Part shown: in pieces, positions 1 to 12,300 of the stretch | Position numbering within the stretch: the first letter of the stretch is position 1 | Layout: each line of letters starts with the position of its first letter | Assembly (NCBI RefSeq): GCF_014851395.1 | Contig: NW_024040707.1 | Span: 9,646,187-9,710,186, forward strand | DNA length: 64,000 bases | From: Micropterus salmoides | Lineage: Eukaryota > Chordata > Actinopteri > Centrarchiformes > Centrarchidae | Direction of reading: 5' to 3' | Notes under the pieces: generated by a model | What the model saw: the letters and a program-made list of their open reading frames with translations, nothing else | Told to the model about the DNA's origin: nothing | Database searches by the model: none | Translations under genes and position numbers: made by a program

Positions 1-548
1 TATCATTTGTATAGATATACTGTATGTTGTATTACACACAGCTTGTGAGTGACAGTATATAAAATCACAGCACTGGGGGTTGGTCTGAATACACCCGTGT
101 TCCTTAAATATGTTTTCATGAATATACATGATTTTCTTATAGCTGAACGTTGAGTTCAGTAATCTCTCCTGCAACACTGGAGCTCCTGTTGTCAGTGCAA
201 TAAGGAATGAAGAGTGAATCTTGCAGTGGGTGTAAGCTGTAGCTGCCTACAGACACAAAAACACCTGTAAGTGATATCCAGAATTTGACATAATTAGCGG
301 CGAGGTAAACCTGTTTGCTTGTGACCAGCAGCCAGAGTTATTCAGCTGTGAGTTTGAGGAAAATTTTATGCTGTAGGTTTTGTAAGTGATGGGACATATA
401 ATATAACGAATAATCAGGGAAGTCTCATTTCAAAAATGCCTTATACCGAAAGTGCTGAGCCATGGATTCTGACTTAGCCAACAGCATCTGAACTGCTTAG
501 CATTAAATTGTCTCATATCTTGCTTCTGATTCAGTTCCTGCAGCCCAG

Positions 549-578
549 CGTGTGTGTGTGTGTGTGCGTGTGTGTGTG
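549..578. repeat. (TG)n microsatellite
   Basis: Alternating TG dinucleotides with one interrupting C, inside prickle3 intron 1. Confidence 0.9.
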
Positions 579-3500
579 CATGAAGACTACAGTCTGCAGA
601 CACAGGCCTCTTTTTAGAGATGAGAGGAAGGAAGCAGACACAGGATAAGAGCTGCACCCTTTCCCTCTCCATATAGTCACTTTGTCTCCACTTTCTTTTT
701 CTCTGATGCCTTAATTCTAGGCCACCTCTCCTATCTTCTGCGGTAAGAACTAAACCTTGACAGAGAAAATACATCTGTATTTTTTAGCTCTTTATCAGCT
801 ATTTTATTTCTCCACTGAAGGGATTTTGTCAAAAAGAGCAAGACCCCATGATTGCTGCCATTTTGGCTAGGCTGTCAAAATAGACAAAACTTAACTTACT
901 TTCAAACAAAGACACAATGTTTTCTCTCCTTACACATGAACAGACTGCACATAAAGATGCACGTGCACAGACGCTGGAGAGTTTAACGAGCAAAGCAAGG
1001 CAAGGTACCTGTGCATACCTGCTCAGCTCCCAACCACACACACCTCATGAGGACAACCGCTCTAACCACTAAACCATCAGTATTCATGCCAAGCCTGTTT
1101 TCCCATGCAGAGTTATTCTTGAACAAAATCAAGAACTGCAATGGATTACTTTAACACTGTGTTTGCTTAGCTTATCTCACTGATATCTGAGGGCTGTTGT
1201 ATGGGTATGGTAAGTGCTTTACTGATGCATTGAGAAACCGCAGATACTGTAAATGAACTGGGGGCAATTAGCAGTTTGCTCTCTCTTGTACTTTTGAACA
1301 AAAGATCATGTTTGTGTGTTTTGAAAATTAGAAATTATTCAATTTGAGTAGTTTTGTACGTGGTTCTGGTGCTATTTGCACTGATTATTGTATCCAGTTC
1401 TCTAGGAACATGAACTAGTTAGTCAAGAATAGTCTCACATGATGGTGAACTATAATTTACATGCCATTTTAGATGCATCACTGTGTGTTGTATGCACTGG
1501 GATCTGTCTTGCTTCAAGCTGCCTTGTTAATCACCACTTTGATTCACTTTTGATTGTTGTTAACAGAGCCAGGTATGAGAGGTGACAAGATGGGCTAAAT
1601 GAAGCGAACAGGTGATTTCTGGGTGACTGAACCTTTCAGTTGTTATTTTCCTTAGGTGAGGAGTTCCTGAGGTATCAAGGCATAGACTACAAAATGCCCG
1701 TTCATTTCATACTGCTGTAGGGCTTACACTCCTAAATATTACATTTAGTAAGATTACACAGAATGAAAGTAAATAGCTGCAGGATAAAAACACTTCTGGA
1801 AACTTTAGCTGACCTTAAAGTGATAACAATTCATGATACTACAGGGTGTTACTGACTTAACATTCATAGAGAGAAGAAATTACACTTTCTATATTCATAT
1901 TTTTAGTGTCACTTTTTATGCACTCTTTGATCCACTATTTTTAAGTGAAGCCTAACTTTTTTAGTGCAGTTCACAAACATCTACGCCTAATCTTAACTGG
2001 ACAATTCTGGGGATTGGGCTCAGCATTAACTTCTTTACAACATAATTTATGAACAGAAAAAATATCCAGAAATTATGTTTTTATTCTCTTTCTTGGTAAA
2101 ACACATTTAATAAGAGATTCCAGGCTAGCTGATGCTGACGACTTGTTGCCTCTGGACTTAATCTGGTGGTGATCTTAGAGAGGAGGTCTGCTTAAACATA
2201 ACCTCTCGACCCCAACAGCTTACAATGTATGAAGAGCCACCCCCACAGTTCTGAACCACTTAACTTAAAGATGGCTATGTAACACATGACATATTTATAG
2301 ACATATTTTCGGTATTAGGGGTGGACATGATATTAGACGTATAAATGAGGGTTTGCTGCAGGTTAGGGTAATCTTATATAGTTAGATTTCAGATGACTAA
2401 AGAAAATCTTACCAATAAATTAAGATAGTGAGTTAAGTGAGTAAATTTGAAAACACCCACCTCAGGCCACTGAGCTTAATTTTCTGATTGGAAAACAAAG
2501 AAGTTCTTCTGAGAGTAATATTATTTGTCTGATGTATCATGACAGCCCACCGACAATGCTGAACATCATAGCATGGACGCTCACTCAATTAAAGACAGAG
2601 AGTAATTAAGAGTTAAGCACGGACACAATAATGACATAATGAATAATGACGGATTAGGAATCCTAAGAAAAGCCTTTAAATTTACTTGAAATGTTTAGTC
2701 ACATTATGTGCAAACAGAAGACAAAAGAACATCCTAGAGAGTTTTCACAATGCTCAGCACAACTTTGACAAGGTCACACTCCATTCAATTAGATTAATTT
2801 TAAAAAACAAAATAACCAGGATATCTGGAGGGCATATCTGTAAGCATACCTAAATATGCATAACAATCTGTCAACTTGGTTTTAATTAACACATCATGTG
2901 CTCATAGATTATGAGATGGAAAAAACAGAGGTTAATTTAAATAGGCAGTTACTTTTACTTCACTCCTTAATGATTGTATTTTGATGAAAACAGATAGGAC
3001 AGTCTTTCAGCCTTGAACTTTAGCCGATGCAAGTTAGTTTCACGTTTCCTTATCATGATGACATTGTCCTACACGTCAAGGCTACACAGACTCGTGTGTT
3101 TCATTTCTGTTCTCCGCAGAAGATAATGTGTCAAGTTTGTGGCCCAACAATGATGTTTGCCTATTGTGCTGCAAGTGAAGGATGTGATGGGAGCGGTGGT
3201 AGGAAGTTTCTTCCAAACTAAGCGTGGGTAAAGTAAATAATACATTCAGAATTTCACGTCAGCTCACATGCTCACACTCACACCGGCGTCAGACATTTCA
3301 TATCAGCTCCTTTGTTTTCACTAAGTTGGTATAAGGTTTAATCACATGGTGCTGCATTGGTTTGCTTGAACCCTTTCTTGCTACCAAGTAACAGTGTAAC
3401 CAGGTAAGGGACAGACTGAATGTCTGCCAGCTTTGTTATATGACATCAGAAGGCAACTGCATTGGTTCAGTCAGGAATTACTTACAATAAAATAAGAGTG

Positions 3501-4002
3501 TGGATAATTAATACACCTATATTGTGTCATTAAGCCTGTACTAAATGCTAAATGAGTGAAACCTAAAGAGTGTATTAACCAAAATAAGAGAGATGAATGA
3601 GACAGAAGACAGTGATTGCCATTTAGGTATTCCTCTCCTCAGTGTTGTGGTTGTGCAGGAGTTAAACATTAAAACGAACGGGTCAGAGGTCGGGGGCCTT
3701 TGCTGCTTTGGCATGCTGAGTGGACGCACCTCTCCTAACTGGACAGGATCAAACAGACAGCATGCAGGCCAGGCCAGCCGTCACCACGCTCCCACCACAG
3801 CTCTGTGGCACAACACTTCTTGCTGCTCTAATGGTTTTTGCATCGCTGCTTCCTGCTCCCGAGGTCAACTGAAACAACACTGTTTAACAACTGGATGGGT
3901 TTACCAAATACAAGTGCCATTGTGAGGTTCAAACAGACACTTTTTCTGTGACAGCGCTGTGTCAGCAGTTACTTTATGTAACCAAGAGTTCTTTTGAAAT
4001 GA

Positions 4003-4075
4003 TGAGAAACTTTTGACTTGTTATAGTAGGAAAAGCATAGGTGTTACTAATAACATAAACAAAGGTTCTGTTCAA
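4003..4075. repeat. dispersed repeat fragment (family C)
   Basis: Contains 'tttgacttgttatagtagg' followed by 'aaaagcataggtgtta'. The same words recur, inverted, at both ends of the element at about 55045-55250. I read it as one arm of a non-autonomous element with inverted termini. Edges are approximate. Confidence 0.5.
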
Positions 4076-5649
4076 AAACAATAGCTTCAACATCTTGAAT
4101 CATAAAGTATGTTTTCATTCTGTACACCTTTGCATCTATTAAACATGCATAAGATTAATATTTTTAGAAGTATATGATCTGAGATACACGAATGGAAGAT
4201 CATTAGCTTTATATTGAGCCCAATATTGCTCTGGGCTTGTCCTCCATATTGTATAATCTTCTATTCTCAAATTGTGTATTATAGTATAATTTATAATGCA
4301 GCCTAAATCTAAAAGCTGTTGTGGAAATATAAGTTATAACTGCCTTGTGGTAGAGCAAAGGTAGTAGGAAGCATATGGTATTCAGTGTTGTCGTATTTAT
4401 GCTCTAACCAGTGAAAATTAACGATAGGTGATATTGACAACATTACATTTAATTTGGGTACAAAAATAATAATATTATTATATATGCTGTAATAATATAT
4501 CAAATACACATAATTATATTACTTAGTGCCGCTGGAAATGGAAGACATTTAATATGTATCAAATCCCAGATGATATCTAATCTTATAATATCATAGACTG
4601 CAGGTCAATCTTTTCCCGGCTCTGATAATCTACAGATAATTTTAGATTCAACTATAGTGTTTAAGACACACTTTGCAACATCATCTAACATCTCTGTTGT
4701 AACATGATTCAAAATTCACTTTTCTAGAGCTGATGTAATTGAGTGTTGCATAAAATATTGATGATATTCATTAATACTTGAGTGTTGTTGTATGGGTCTG
4801 GTGTCCTGGGTGTTTAACTATTGTTAAAGAGCTTACACAAAGGATGTGTTACATGTAAATTGCAGGATCTGTAGGCTATGAAATACTAACACATTTTAAA
4901 TACAAACTTACAAACACAGAATCAAGCTAAATTCAGAAAGGGTATTATTGTCTGGTTATCTATTAGACTGATCCGCTTTGAATGTGAAGTTTACAACAAG
5001 TAATTGGGCATGACTGTAGTTGGACTGACAGTCACTGTCTGGATGTAGTCCAAGTGTGCTGCATAGCCAGATGTTTCATGGCCACACAGCTGTTTGTCTG
5101 CCCCGAAAACAAGCTCCACAATTCCAACAAAGCATAATTTAAGAGCATCAATTGCTTGTCTTTGCATCTTAGTAATGAAAAACGGACACAGGTAATAAAC
5201 ATATTCAAGTTACAGCTACCACATCCCAACCTGCTCAGGTAAGACCTATGACGTAGTCTAACCCCTCCTGACGGTACCTGGGGCGCCTGAGAGGACTCAA
5301 CAAACAAAGCACGAAGGACTTTCTGGTACGCAGTGTAATAATATATCACAATAGGATTTATTACAAGTGGAGGAAAAGAGGGGGTAGATTTTTACCAGAC
5401 AAAGTATTTACAGACACAAAAGCCAGGTGAAGGTGGGACAAAATTCTGCTTGGGCTGTTTTCTGTGTTGAACTTGAATAGCCTAATTACACAAGTTCATT
5501 TCAAGGCTACTAATACAGTGAAAGGCTCAACGCCGTACACATATTTCGAAAAGGTGTTCAAAGAAGATGGTATTACATTAAAAGTTTACCGAGTGTTAAG
5601 TGAGTTGTGAAAGTCATTAAGAAGTGTATTTTTTTTTAAATAGACTTAC

Positions 5650-5691
5650 CGAGCGGTTCGACCGCCGCTTTTTTGATCCGCGCAGAAACAT
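5650..5691 (-). CDS. prickle3: prickle planar cell polarity protein 3, first coding exon (partial)
   Basis: On the minus strand ATG at 5691-5689 opens 14 codons, MFLRGSKKRRSNRS. They end exactly at a consensus GTAAGT donor at 5649. Human PRICKLE3 begins MFARGSRRRRSGR, so the start, the basic cluster and the exon break all agree. The PET and LIM domains would be encoded to the left, mostly or wholly outside the window. PRICKLE3 is a LIM-domain scaffold of the planar polarity (Wnt/PCP) pathway and has also been linked to mitochondrial ATP synthase. Its neighbour plp2 also sits beside PRICKLE3 in mammals, which supports the call. The exon is very short, so identity rests on this match, the splice site and synteny. 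Confidence 0.78.
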
Positions 5692-5930
5692 GATGTTGGT
5701 TGGATGTTAAAGAAGACAAAGCGTTTTCCAGGGAACAAACGGAGGGAAGAAACGCCGAGGTCTAAATATTTTAAGTCACACCGTCTGTCTTAAACTACAT
5801 GATGTCCCCCTCAGACTGCCACAGACTCCTCCTTCCGCCTCAGCTAACTACTTTGGCAACTGACAAGCTAACCTAACTGAAAAAGTTGACTTCCGGTGGA
5901 GCTTTCAGCGTAAAAAAACCCCATTAACAC
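5692..5930 (-). promoter_or_regulatory. prickle3 5'UTR and probable promoter
   Basis: Upstream of the prickle3 start the sequence is less AT-rich, with several CpGs. It contains 'acttccggtgg' at about 5889-5899, an ETS-type GGAA core (CCGGAAGT on the minus strand). Such sites are common in CpG promoters. No TATA box is evident. The transcription start is not determined. Confidence 0.45.
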
Positions 5931-7714
5931 CTATGTTTGATATTTCCTGAGCAGAGACAAAATAAAAACCAAATTAAGAAACACACTTAAACAAACAATT
6001 ATTTTAATGGTCAAGATATGACAAATTATTTTAATTCAAACTGATAAACGTCTACTCTTTTATCTTGAAGGTGTGTGCGCTTGACCGACATCCTCACAGT
6101 ATCTTGCTAACTTGACGAAGCTCCAACTTTACCTCCCGCGTCCACAGACCTGGACCTGGACACAGGCGATCCCACAGTTTGCCCTATGTTTCACCCAGGC
6201 TACAAGGAAGTTACATACAAACCCTATTTTATAAATCCCTCCGATAAATTCAGACCATGTTTAGTCTTTCTTTATCCATCCGCAGTGTCTGGAAACATTC
6301 CGATTTATTCCTAAATAAATATTTTGACGAGGAGATATGAACACAGCTGTGTTTGGGGGAAAGTTTTTATTACACTCTGGTTGCTACAGCAGCAGCAGCA
6401 GCATGGGGAATTAGTTTGAAATCAGTCAGTATGAGCCCAAACAAAGGATTATCATTCCGCTGCAGGTCTCAAAAATGAAATAGGTGGGCCTAACATTTTA
6501 AAGGCAGCATCGGAAAGTCGGAAAGGATTTTCATTAATTCACTGTAAGCTCAAAATGAAAAGGTGGGAGGGGGACAGGATGCATATGAGTGTGCAATAGA
6601 CAATTTTCAGATGAGATTAGAGATCACAGATGCAAGCTGCACCAGGTCAGTGAAAATGATGGCAGAGTGTGAAAACATAGTGGTTCTGATAATATCTGAA
6701 CACCAACAACTTGATGAGACACTGGAGCACGCATCATGATAGCTATGTTCATGTTTTTGCAATGTTAACTCCTACTAACTCTTACTCCCTGAGCAGAGCG
6801 GGAAGGAACCCTTTCATTTAGCAATTCATTTCAGATACTGACAGTCTGGTTCCATCTAGTGGCAATCTGTGAGAGCTTAAATACAGTATATCTCATAACA
6901 TGTGCAGTCAAATGAAGTTCTTGTTGAATAAAGCTGTTATTAAATAGTAATGTTAGTACATGTAGTTATGTAGTAAGATTAGTGTACAATATAAGCCACA
7001 AATACAGATTTTCTTTGAAGTAACAATGGCTTTTATTTCCCAAACAAGGCTGCTTTGAATTTTGACATTACAAACTGCAGACTGTTGTAAAGCATGTTAG
7101 AAAAAATAATAAAGATAAGGTGATATTTTACTTGAACAAATAACAACCAAAGGGTAGAGGAAACAGTTACAGGAAGTACTCAAATTGCGATATTCACATC
7201 ATAAAATTCCAAAACAATGTCATTTTTCTTTAGAAATGGATTTTTCTTTATCTGTCTCATCAAAAGAGAACATGTACTTAAAAAAACATTAACTTTACTG
7301 TACTCATGGACTGTATAAATGTCAACAGCAAAATATTCTGCACCTTAAAAGTGTGTAACAAATGCATAAAGGAAAAAAACCTGAGCAAAGTAGATGTGTG
7401 AAACTGGAGGATGACACTGTAATTTAAATAATAAACATGTTTGATGGTTAATGGAGGTGCAGACTAAAATCTGACTAGTACAAAAACAGTGACTACTTCA
7501 AATGTTTAGGAGTCAGGAATAAAAATGAATAAGATGAAGGAACTGGTTATTTTGAATGAGACGTTAAGGCACTGTAACACACAGGGAGCACTCTAAAGAA
7601 CAGTGATTAAAGCAGCTACAAGGACATTTTAACTGGTTATGAAACAGTCTTAATTTAATACTGATGCCTCTATAAGACGTACATAAACAAACGAGAACAT
7701 CAGCGGGAAGAGTG

Positions 7715-7756
7715 GCTATTTCTATATAGTTATAGCTATAGCTATATAGAAATAGC
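7715..7756. repeat. perfect inverted repeat (15-bp arms)
   Basis: Arms at 7715-7729 and 7742-7756 are exact reverse complements (GCTATTTCTATATAG). The 12-base spacer is itself largely palindromic. Confidence 0.85.
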
Positions 7757-8019
7757 TAATCTTACCAGAGCCTTATATCAAAACTAGTGTCCACTGTAAA
7801 CTGAAAAGAAGACGATGCATTTTGATTTTTTTGATTCTGACTCGAGAGGTCGCACCCAAGATGTTTTATTGAGAAGAAGAGCGATCGCAATAGCTTTCTG
7901 AAACGTCTATTGTCTCACTCCAGTCTACGGCAAATTGTTATACAAGGTAACATTTTATGATGGCCTTGCTGCTGGGCTATATCTTGTTGTTGGCTTATAC
8001 TGAAGAAATAACATTACTA

Positions 8020-8103
8020 GGGAATGCTTTACCCGCGACCCTGTACACAGGATAAGCGGTTGACGATGGATGGATGGATGGATGGATGGATGGGAATGCT
8101 TTA
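8020..8103 (+). mobile_element. truncated LINE-type retroposon tail with 12-bp target-site duplication
   Basis: The words 'gcgaccctgtacacag' and 'gataagcggt' followed by a (GGAT)n tail are the 3' end of a common fish LINE family (from memory L2/Maui-like). The 60-bp insert at 8032-8091 is flanked by identical 12-mers, gggaatgcttta, at 8020-8031 and 8092-8103. That marks target-primed insertion of a heavily 5'-truncated copy. Confidence 0.75.
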
Positions 8104-9387
8104 GCTTTCGTAACAAAATTGCACAACCAAATGGCTTATGCTGGCCACACACTAGAGGATAATTCGGCCGATTGGGTGGGCATTCCCGAGCAGAGTCTGG
8201 TCAGAACCAATTATCATCAGTTCATCCACTGTTTTATTTTTATTTTTTTTGTTTTCCTGTGCAAAACATAGCACACACAAGTGCAGCTAGCTGACGACGA
8301 CAGTCTGCCTTCACGTTTGTTTATGTCTGAAGTCACGTTTGATCAAGAAAGTTTCTGTGAGTGTGTGTGATCCTGTGTCTTGACTGAATCGTCGTGTGTG
8401 TGCGTTCTTAAGATTAAAATATCGATTAATTATGTTGTTATGTTTGTGGTATCCCACATTTTAAAAATCAGTTAAGATTTGAAAATCCTCTAGTGTGCAC
8501 CAGGCATTACATGAGGCCTAGGTGTATGAACGGTACAAAAACAACTTTTTTTAACCATGGTCATATTAGTTATTATTCTTAAATATCCACATATACATAT
8601 TACCTCATCGCTATGCACCCTGCAAACAGCTGTGTTCAAAAAAGAAAAAACATCTAAATTTGTTACTTATTTCTTTCACTCACTTCCAAAACAAATGTAT
8701 GCGCTTGCCAGATCAACATCTTTATGACTGGAGGTGGCGGTGCTCATGTGAAATACAGTCTTCACTCTGGGAAAAACACTACTGCATTTGTCCACAGGGG
8801 ACACTCAAATTAGCAAATGAAAATTCCTTGTAGTAGCTTTAAATAACAGAGAAAGACACGTTTGGCCAGCTAATAAAAACTGAACATACAGAAAACACAC
8901 TCCAGAAAAGCATAATTATCATGTTAAACAATTCCTAAAGCACCCATTCATGTGTCAGTTACTTAAAAAACCCAAATGATACAGTTACTACTTATTACAG
9001 CAGTCCATTAACAGTAGACATGTGTTAGACAAGCTGCTTGAGGACACCAGCCACTGCCTATTATTTGCTAATTTCCCTTATTAAATCAGTGGTATATTGA
9101 GGCTGGAGTTGTGAGGGGAATTCTTCATGTAGTAGACATTTTTTTGTCTGACATGCAGGCATAGATGTGCAGTACAGTACCACTCAGGCTACGTCATACT
9201 CCTCTCAAGCACGGCCCTAAATAAATCTCTTGTCTGTTCACACCATACAGTGGCATTGATTAAACTGTGACCTGTTCATTTTTACTGTCCATCATCCCCT
9301 CTTTGATCCACTCTTCCGTTAACTTCTGCACAAATTCCTCTTTGTTCTTCTTCTACGACCCTGACAGAGACACGTGTCTCGGAGTGT

Positions 9388-12300
9388 TTAAACTCCGTCA
9401 TCTGTGAAAAAGAAAAACAACACGTTGTACATTTGAAATAAGACAGATTAGCGTCATATAGAATAGTAAATATCTGTTGCTCTTACTGGTGGATGCTGCC
9501 GTGTGCTGCCTGGTGCTCTTGATTTGCAGGAAAATGGTGTAGGCATCATAGGCAAACAGCAGACCAGCGATCAAACCAAACACCTATGGTCAGTTATGAT
9601 CAGAAACACAGAAATAATCAAATTCACTGGTCAAATAAAACACCTCAAAGTTGGTTAATGCCAATAATTTTTTCTAGAAATACTTTTTTTTTTTTTTTTT
9701 TTTAAACATACTGTAATGTACTTGTAATAAATCTTTCATAATTTAGGTTACATAGCAAAAGCAGACTACAAGACTTTCAAAAATGCTCACACCAGCAGAC
9801 AGCTTTACTCCCAGTCTGAGGGTGAAGAAACTACAAAACTGATCTGAGACAAGATTATTTCACTTGGAGAAATCCTCAACCGAAGAAATGACTGCGATAT
9901 TCAACAGAAACATTTTTGGCAGTTGTCCATGTGCAACTTTCACACATTCAGTTCCGAACAAACACGTGTGGTGTGTATACCACACAAAAGTGTAAAAATA
10001 GCGCAGATTGGGTCTATGAAAAACTTAAGGAAGATTGTGGTTGGAAATCTACCGGGCACACCACACAAATATTGTTTCAGAAACAATGAATAAACTGATA
10101 AAGAATAAACTAAAAACTAATTCTTAGAGAAAAATAATATTAAATGTCCTCAATCGAATTAAGTAAATAGAGAGCAAGGAAAACTTGAATTTGAAATTGA
10201 TTAATTTTAACAACACCACAGGCTTTAGTCTCTTGATTCTTGAGTCATTCTGTTTCTTGCTCTCTCTCCCTCTCTACTGGCGGTGGTGATTTGTGCATTT
10301 TTGATGTGTCTTATGCCTCCCCCTGTCCTTTTCATTTACCATGAATCTCGTTTAATGACTCCTATTGCTTCCATAATATCATTAGTGGCTGTATGCTGCA
10401 CTTTAATTTGGTACTTATGTGTGTGTGTTTCTTGTGCACTCTCCAAGGTGCTCCAACTATGAATGCATCCTGTTTTTGGCTACAAAAATAGTGAAACTTG
10501 TTTGAAAACTGTTAGACAGGCAAATTGTGTCAGCTTGTGGTCAGCACTATACTTAAACAGGAAGGAAGCATAAGAAATTAATCGAGATGACGATATTACT
10601 CAATTCTTCCTGAGCGCCTTTGCAGAGAGGTTGCGCGTATCTCATAATCACACACACATCAAATAACCCCCTTTGGTTTCTGTTTACACATCTATAAGCA
10701 GTTTTCACACCTGTGATATCACTGATACATAGATAATGGTTGTCAAAACAAACGTAAAACCTGAATATGAACAGTTTCAGCATTCAGTTCACGGCTGCTT
10801 AACTGACCCCGCCTGCTATACGAGCGCCGTCCCCGGCCCCTCCAATCACACAGATCAGAGAAGTGATGATGTAAAGGATAGCACCAATACCAGCACGGAA
10901 AAGATCCTGCACAAAAAGAGGGAGGCAGAAGATGAAACATTATGCAACAATGCTGTGTGTGTGTGTGTGCGTGTGTGTGTGTGTTGTAGAGGACTCACAC
11001 TCCAGACCCAGTTGACCAATAGGAACTGCTTGTCCAACTCCATCATGAAGATGCCGAAGAAGGCCATGGCGAAAACCATCTCGCAGATGGCCACCGCGGA
11101 GTAGCCTCCATACAGAGATGCTGCGTAGCAGATGATGATAATGAAACTGATGAGCTAGGAGTGATTGAAGTGAGAAGAGGGGGTGGGGAAAAGCAAGAAA
11201 CAAAGAGATTAATGATTTTGACCTCAGAAAGGTGACGATATCCCAGAATAGTTCAGGGTTTTGCCAGAAAACTAACAGATGCTGCCTAAATTCCTTCCCT
11301 CTGTTAGACTTTGGAGGTCAGGTTTGACTGACTTGATAAAAGAACATAGTGATCAGCTGCAGTTCACCTGACAGAGCACTAATCATCTCAGTGTTCATTA
11401 ATAGAAAAAGAAAAAGCCACTCAGGCAATAAATCACTCCAACAGAACCATCATTGTTTCAATTACTCCAGTCAGTTCAACAATATCCACATCCACAGAAT
11501 AACAACTATTTTTGCCAAGAATAAATATTTTCTACACAAAAACACTGTTAGGGTGAGACAACTGGAGGGATTACAATGCACTCTGTCAGTCCGTCTATCA
11601 CATGTTGCCCTCTTCATGGATCTGTGTATGTTCCATTCAGATCATATTTTTCCATATGGAGGGAAAAAAAGTCAGCTTGCATTCTTCTCAGTCCATTCCA
11701 GTGAAATGCTGCCAATGTGAAGAAATCATAAACGTAGGCTGCCTACAGCCCTGAACCAGAATCAGCCTTTTTTTTTTCAATACAGCTATTGTTGTTGCTT
11801 TCAAACGGTGTGGGCAGATGCATTCACACAACATATGACAGCTTTGAAGGAGTGGAAATTTCCTTAAGTCCTTAAGCCTTTGTATGCCAAACAATATAAA
11901 TTACTTGAAGACTAAACAGCATTCATTTTATTGTCCTTTTCTACAACATAGATTTATAACTCCTTTGCAGTGCCCTGCACATTTGGACTTGAGCATCTTA
12001 ATCTTGTTATACAACCCTGTGTTGTAAAATGATAAATAACTCTACCTTGTACCTTGTATGAAATTTGCCTTATAAGTGACATGTACATTTTAAATTTGTA
12101 TATACTGGAAAGATTTAAACCTTTTCATTATTTATTTTCCTATTAATTGTTTGGTACAAAATCTGAAAACTGTAAAAATAAAAAATAAATAAAACCCACT
12201 TCAAATTTCCACAGCTCAAAATGACATCATCAAATGTTTTTGTGACCAAAATATTCAATTTACACAATTTAAAACAAGAAAAAATAAACAGACCTTCACA

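Larger units (their letters stand above)
1..5649 (-). other. probable prickle3 intron 1 (gene-free stretch)
   Basis: The stretch follows the prickle3 exon-1 donor on the minus strand, so it should be intron 1. I looked for the cysteine-rich second exon of PRICKLE3 and saw nothing convincing. It is AT-rich, with a (TG)n microsatellite at about 549-578. A tRNA-derived SINE-like scrap lies near 1045-1075; its minus strand carries TAGTGGTTAGAGCGG, an A-box-like motif. A dispersed-repeat fragment lies near 4003-4075. The short open frames here look random in composition. Confidence 0.55.
5931..9387. other. intergenic DNA and probable plp2 3'UTR
   Basis: No coding exon seen. The part next to 9388 must include the plp2 3'UTR, but its end is unclear. 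A minus-strand AATAAA at about 7032-7037 is one candidate and would make a long 2.3-kb UTR. The stretch also holds an (AGC)n tract near 6390, a perfect hairpin at 7715-7756 and a small retroposon insertion at 8032-8091. Confidence 0.5.

Noticed and set aside
5032..5349. 105-codon minus-strand frame in prickle3 intron 1 as a possible PRICKLE exon
   Set aside because: It lacks PET or LIM residue patterns. The CGSC motif alone is not enough, and no suitable splice phase was found.
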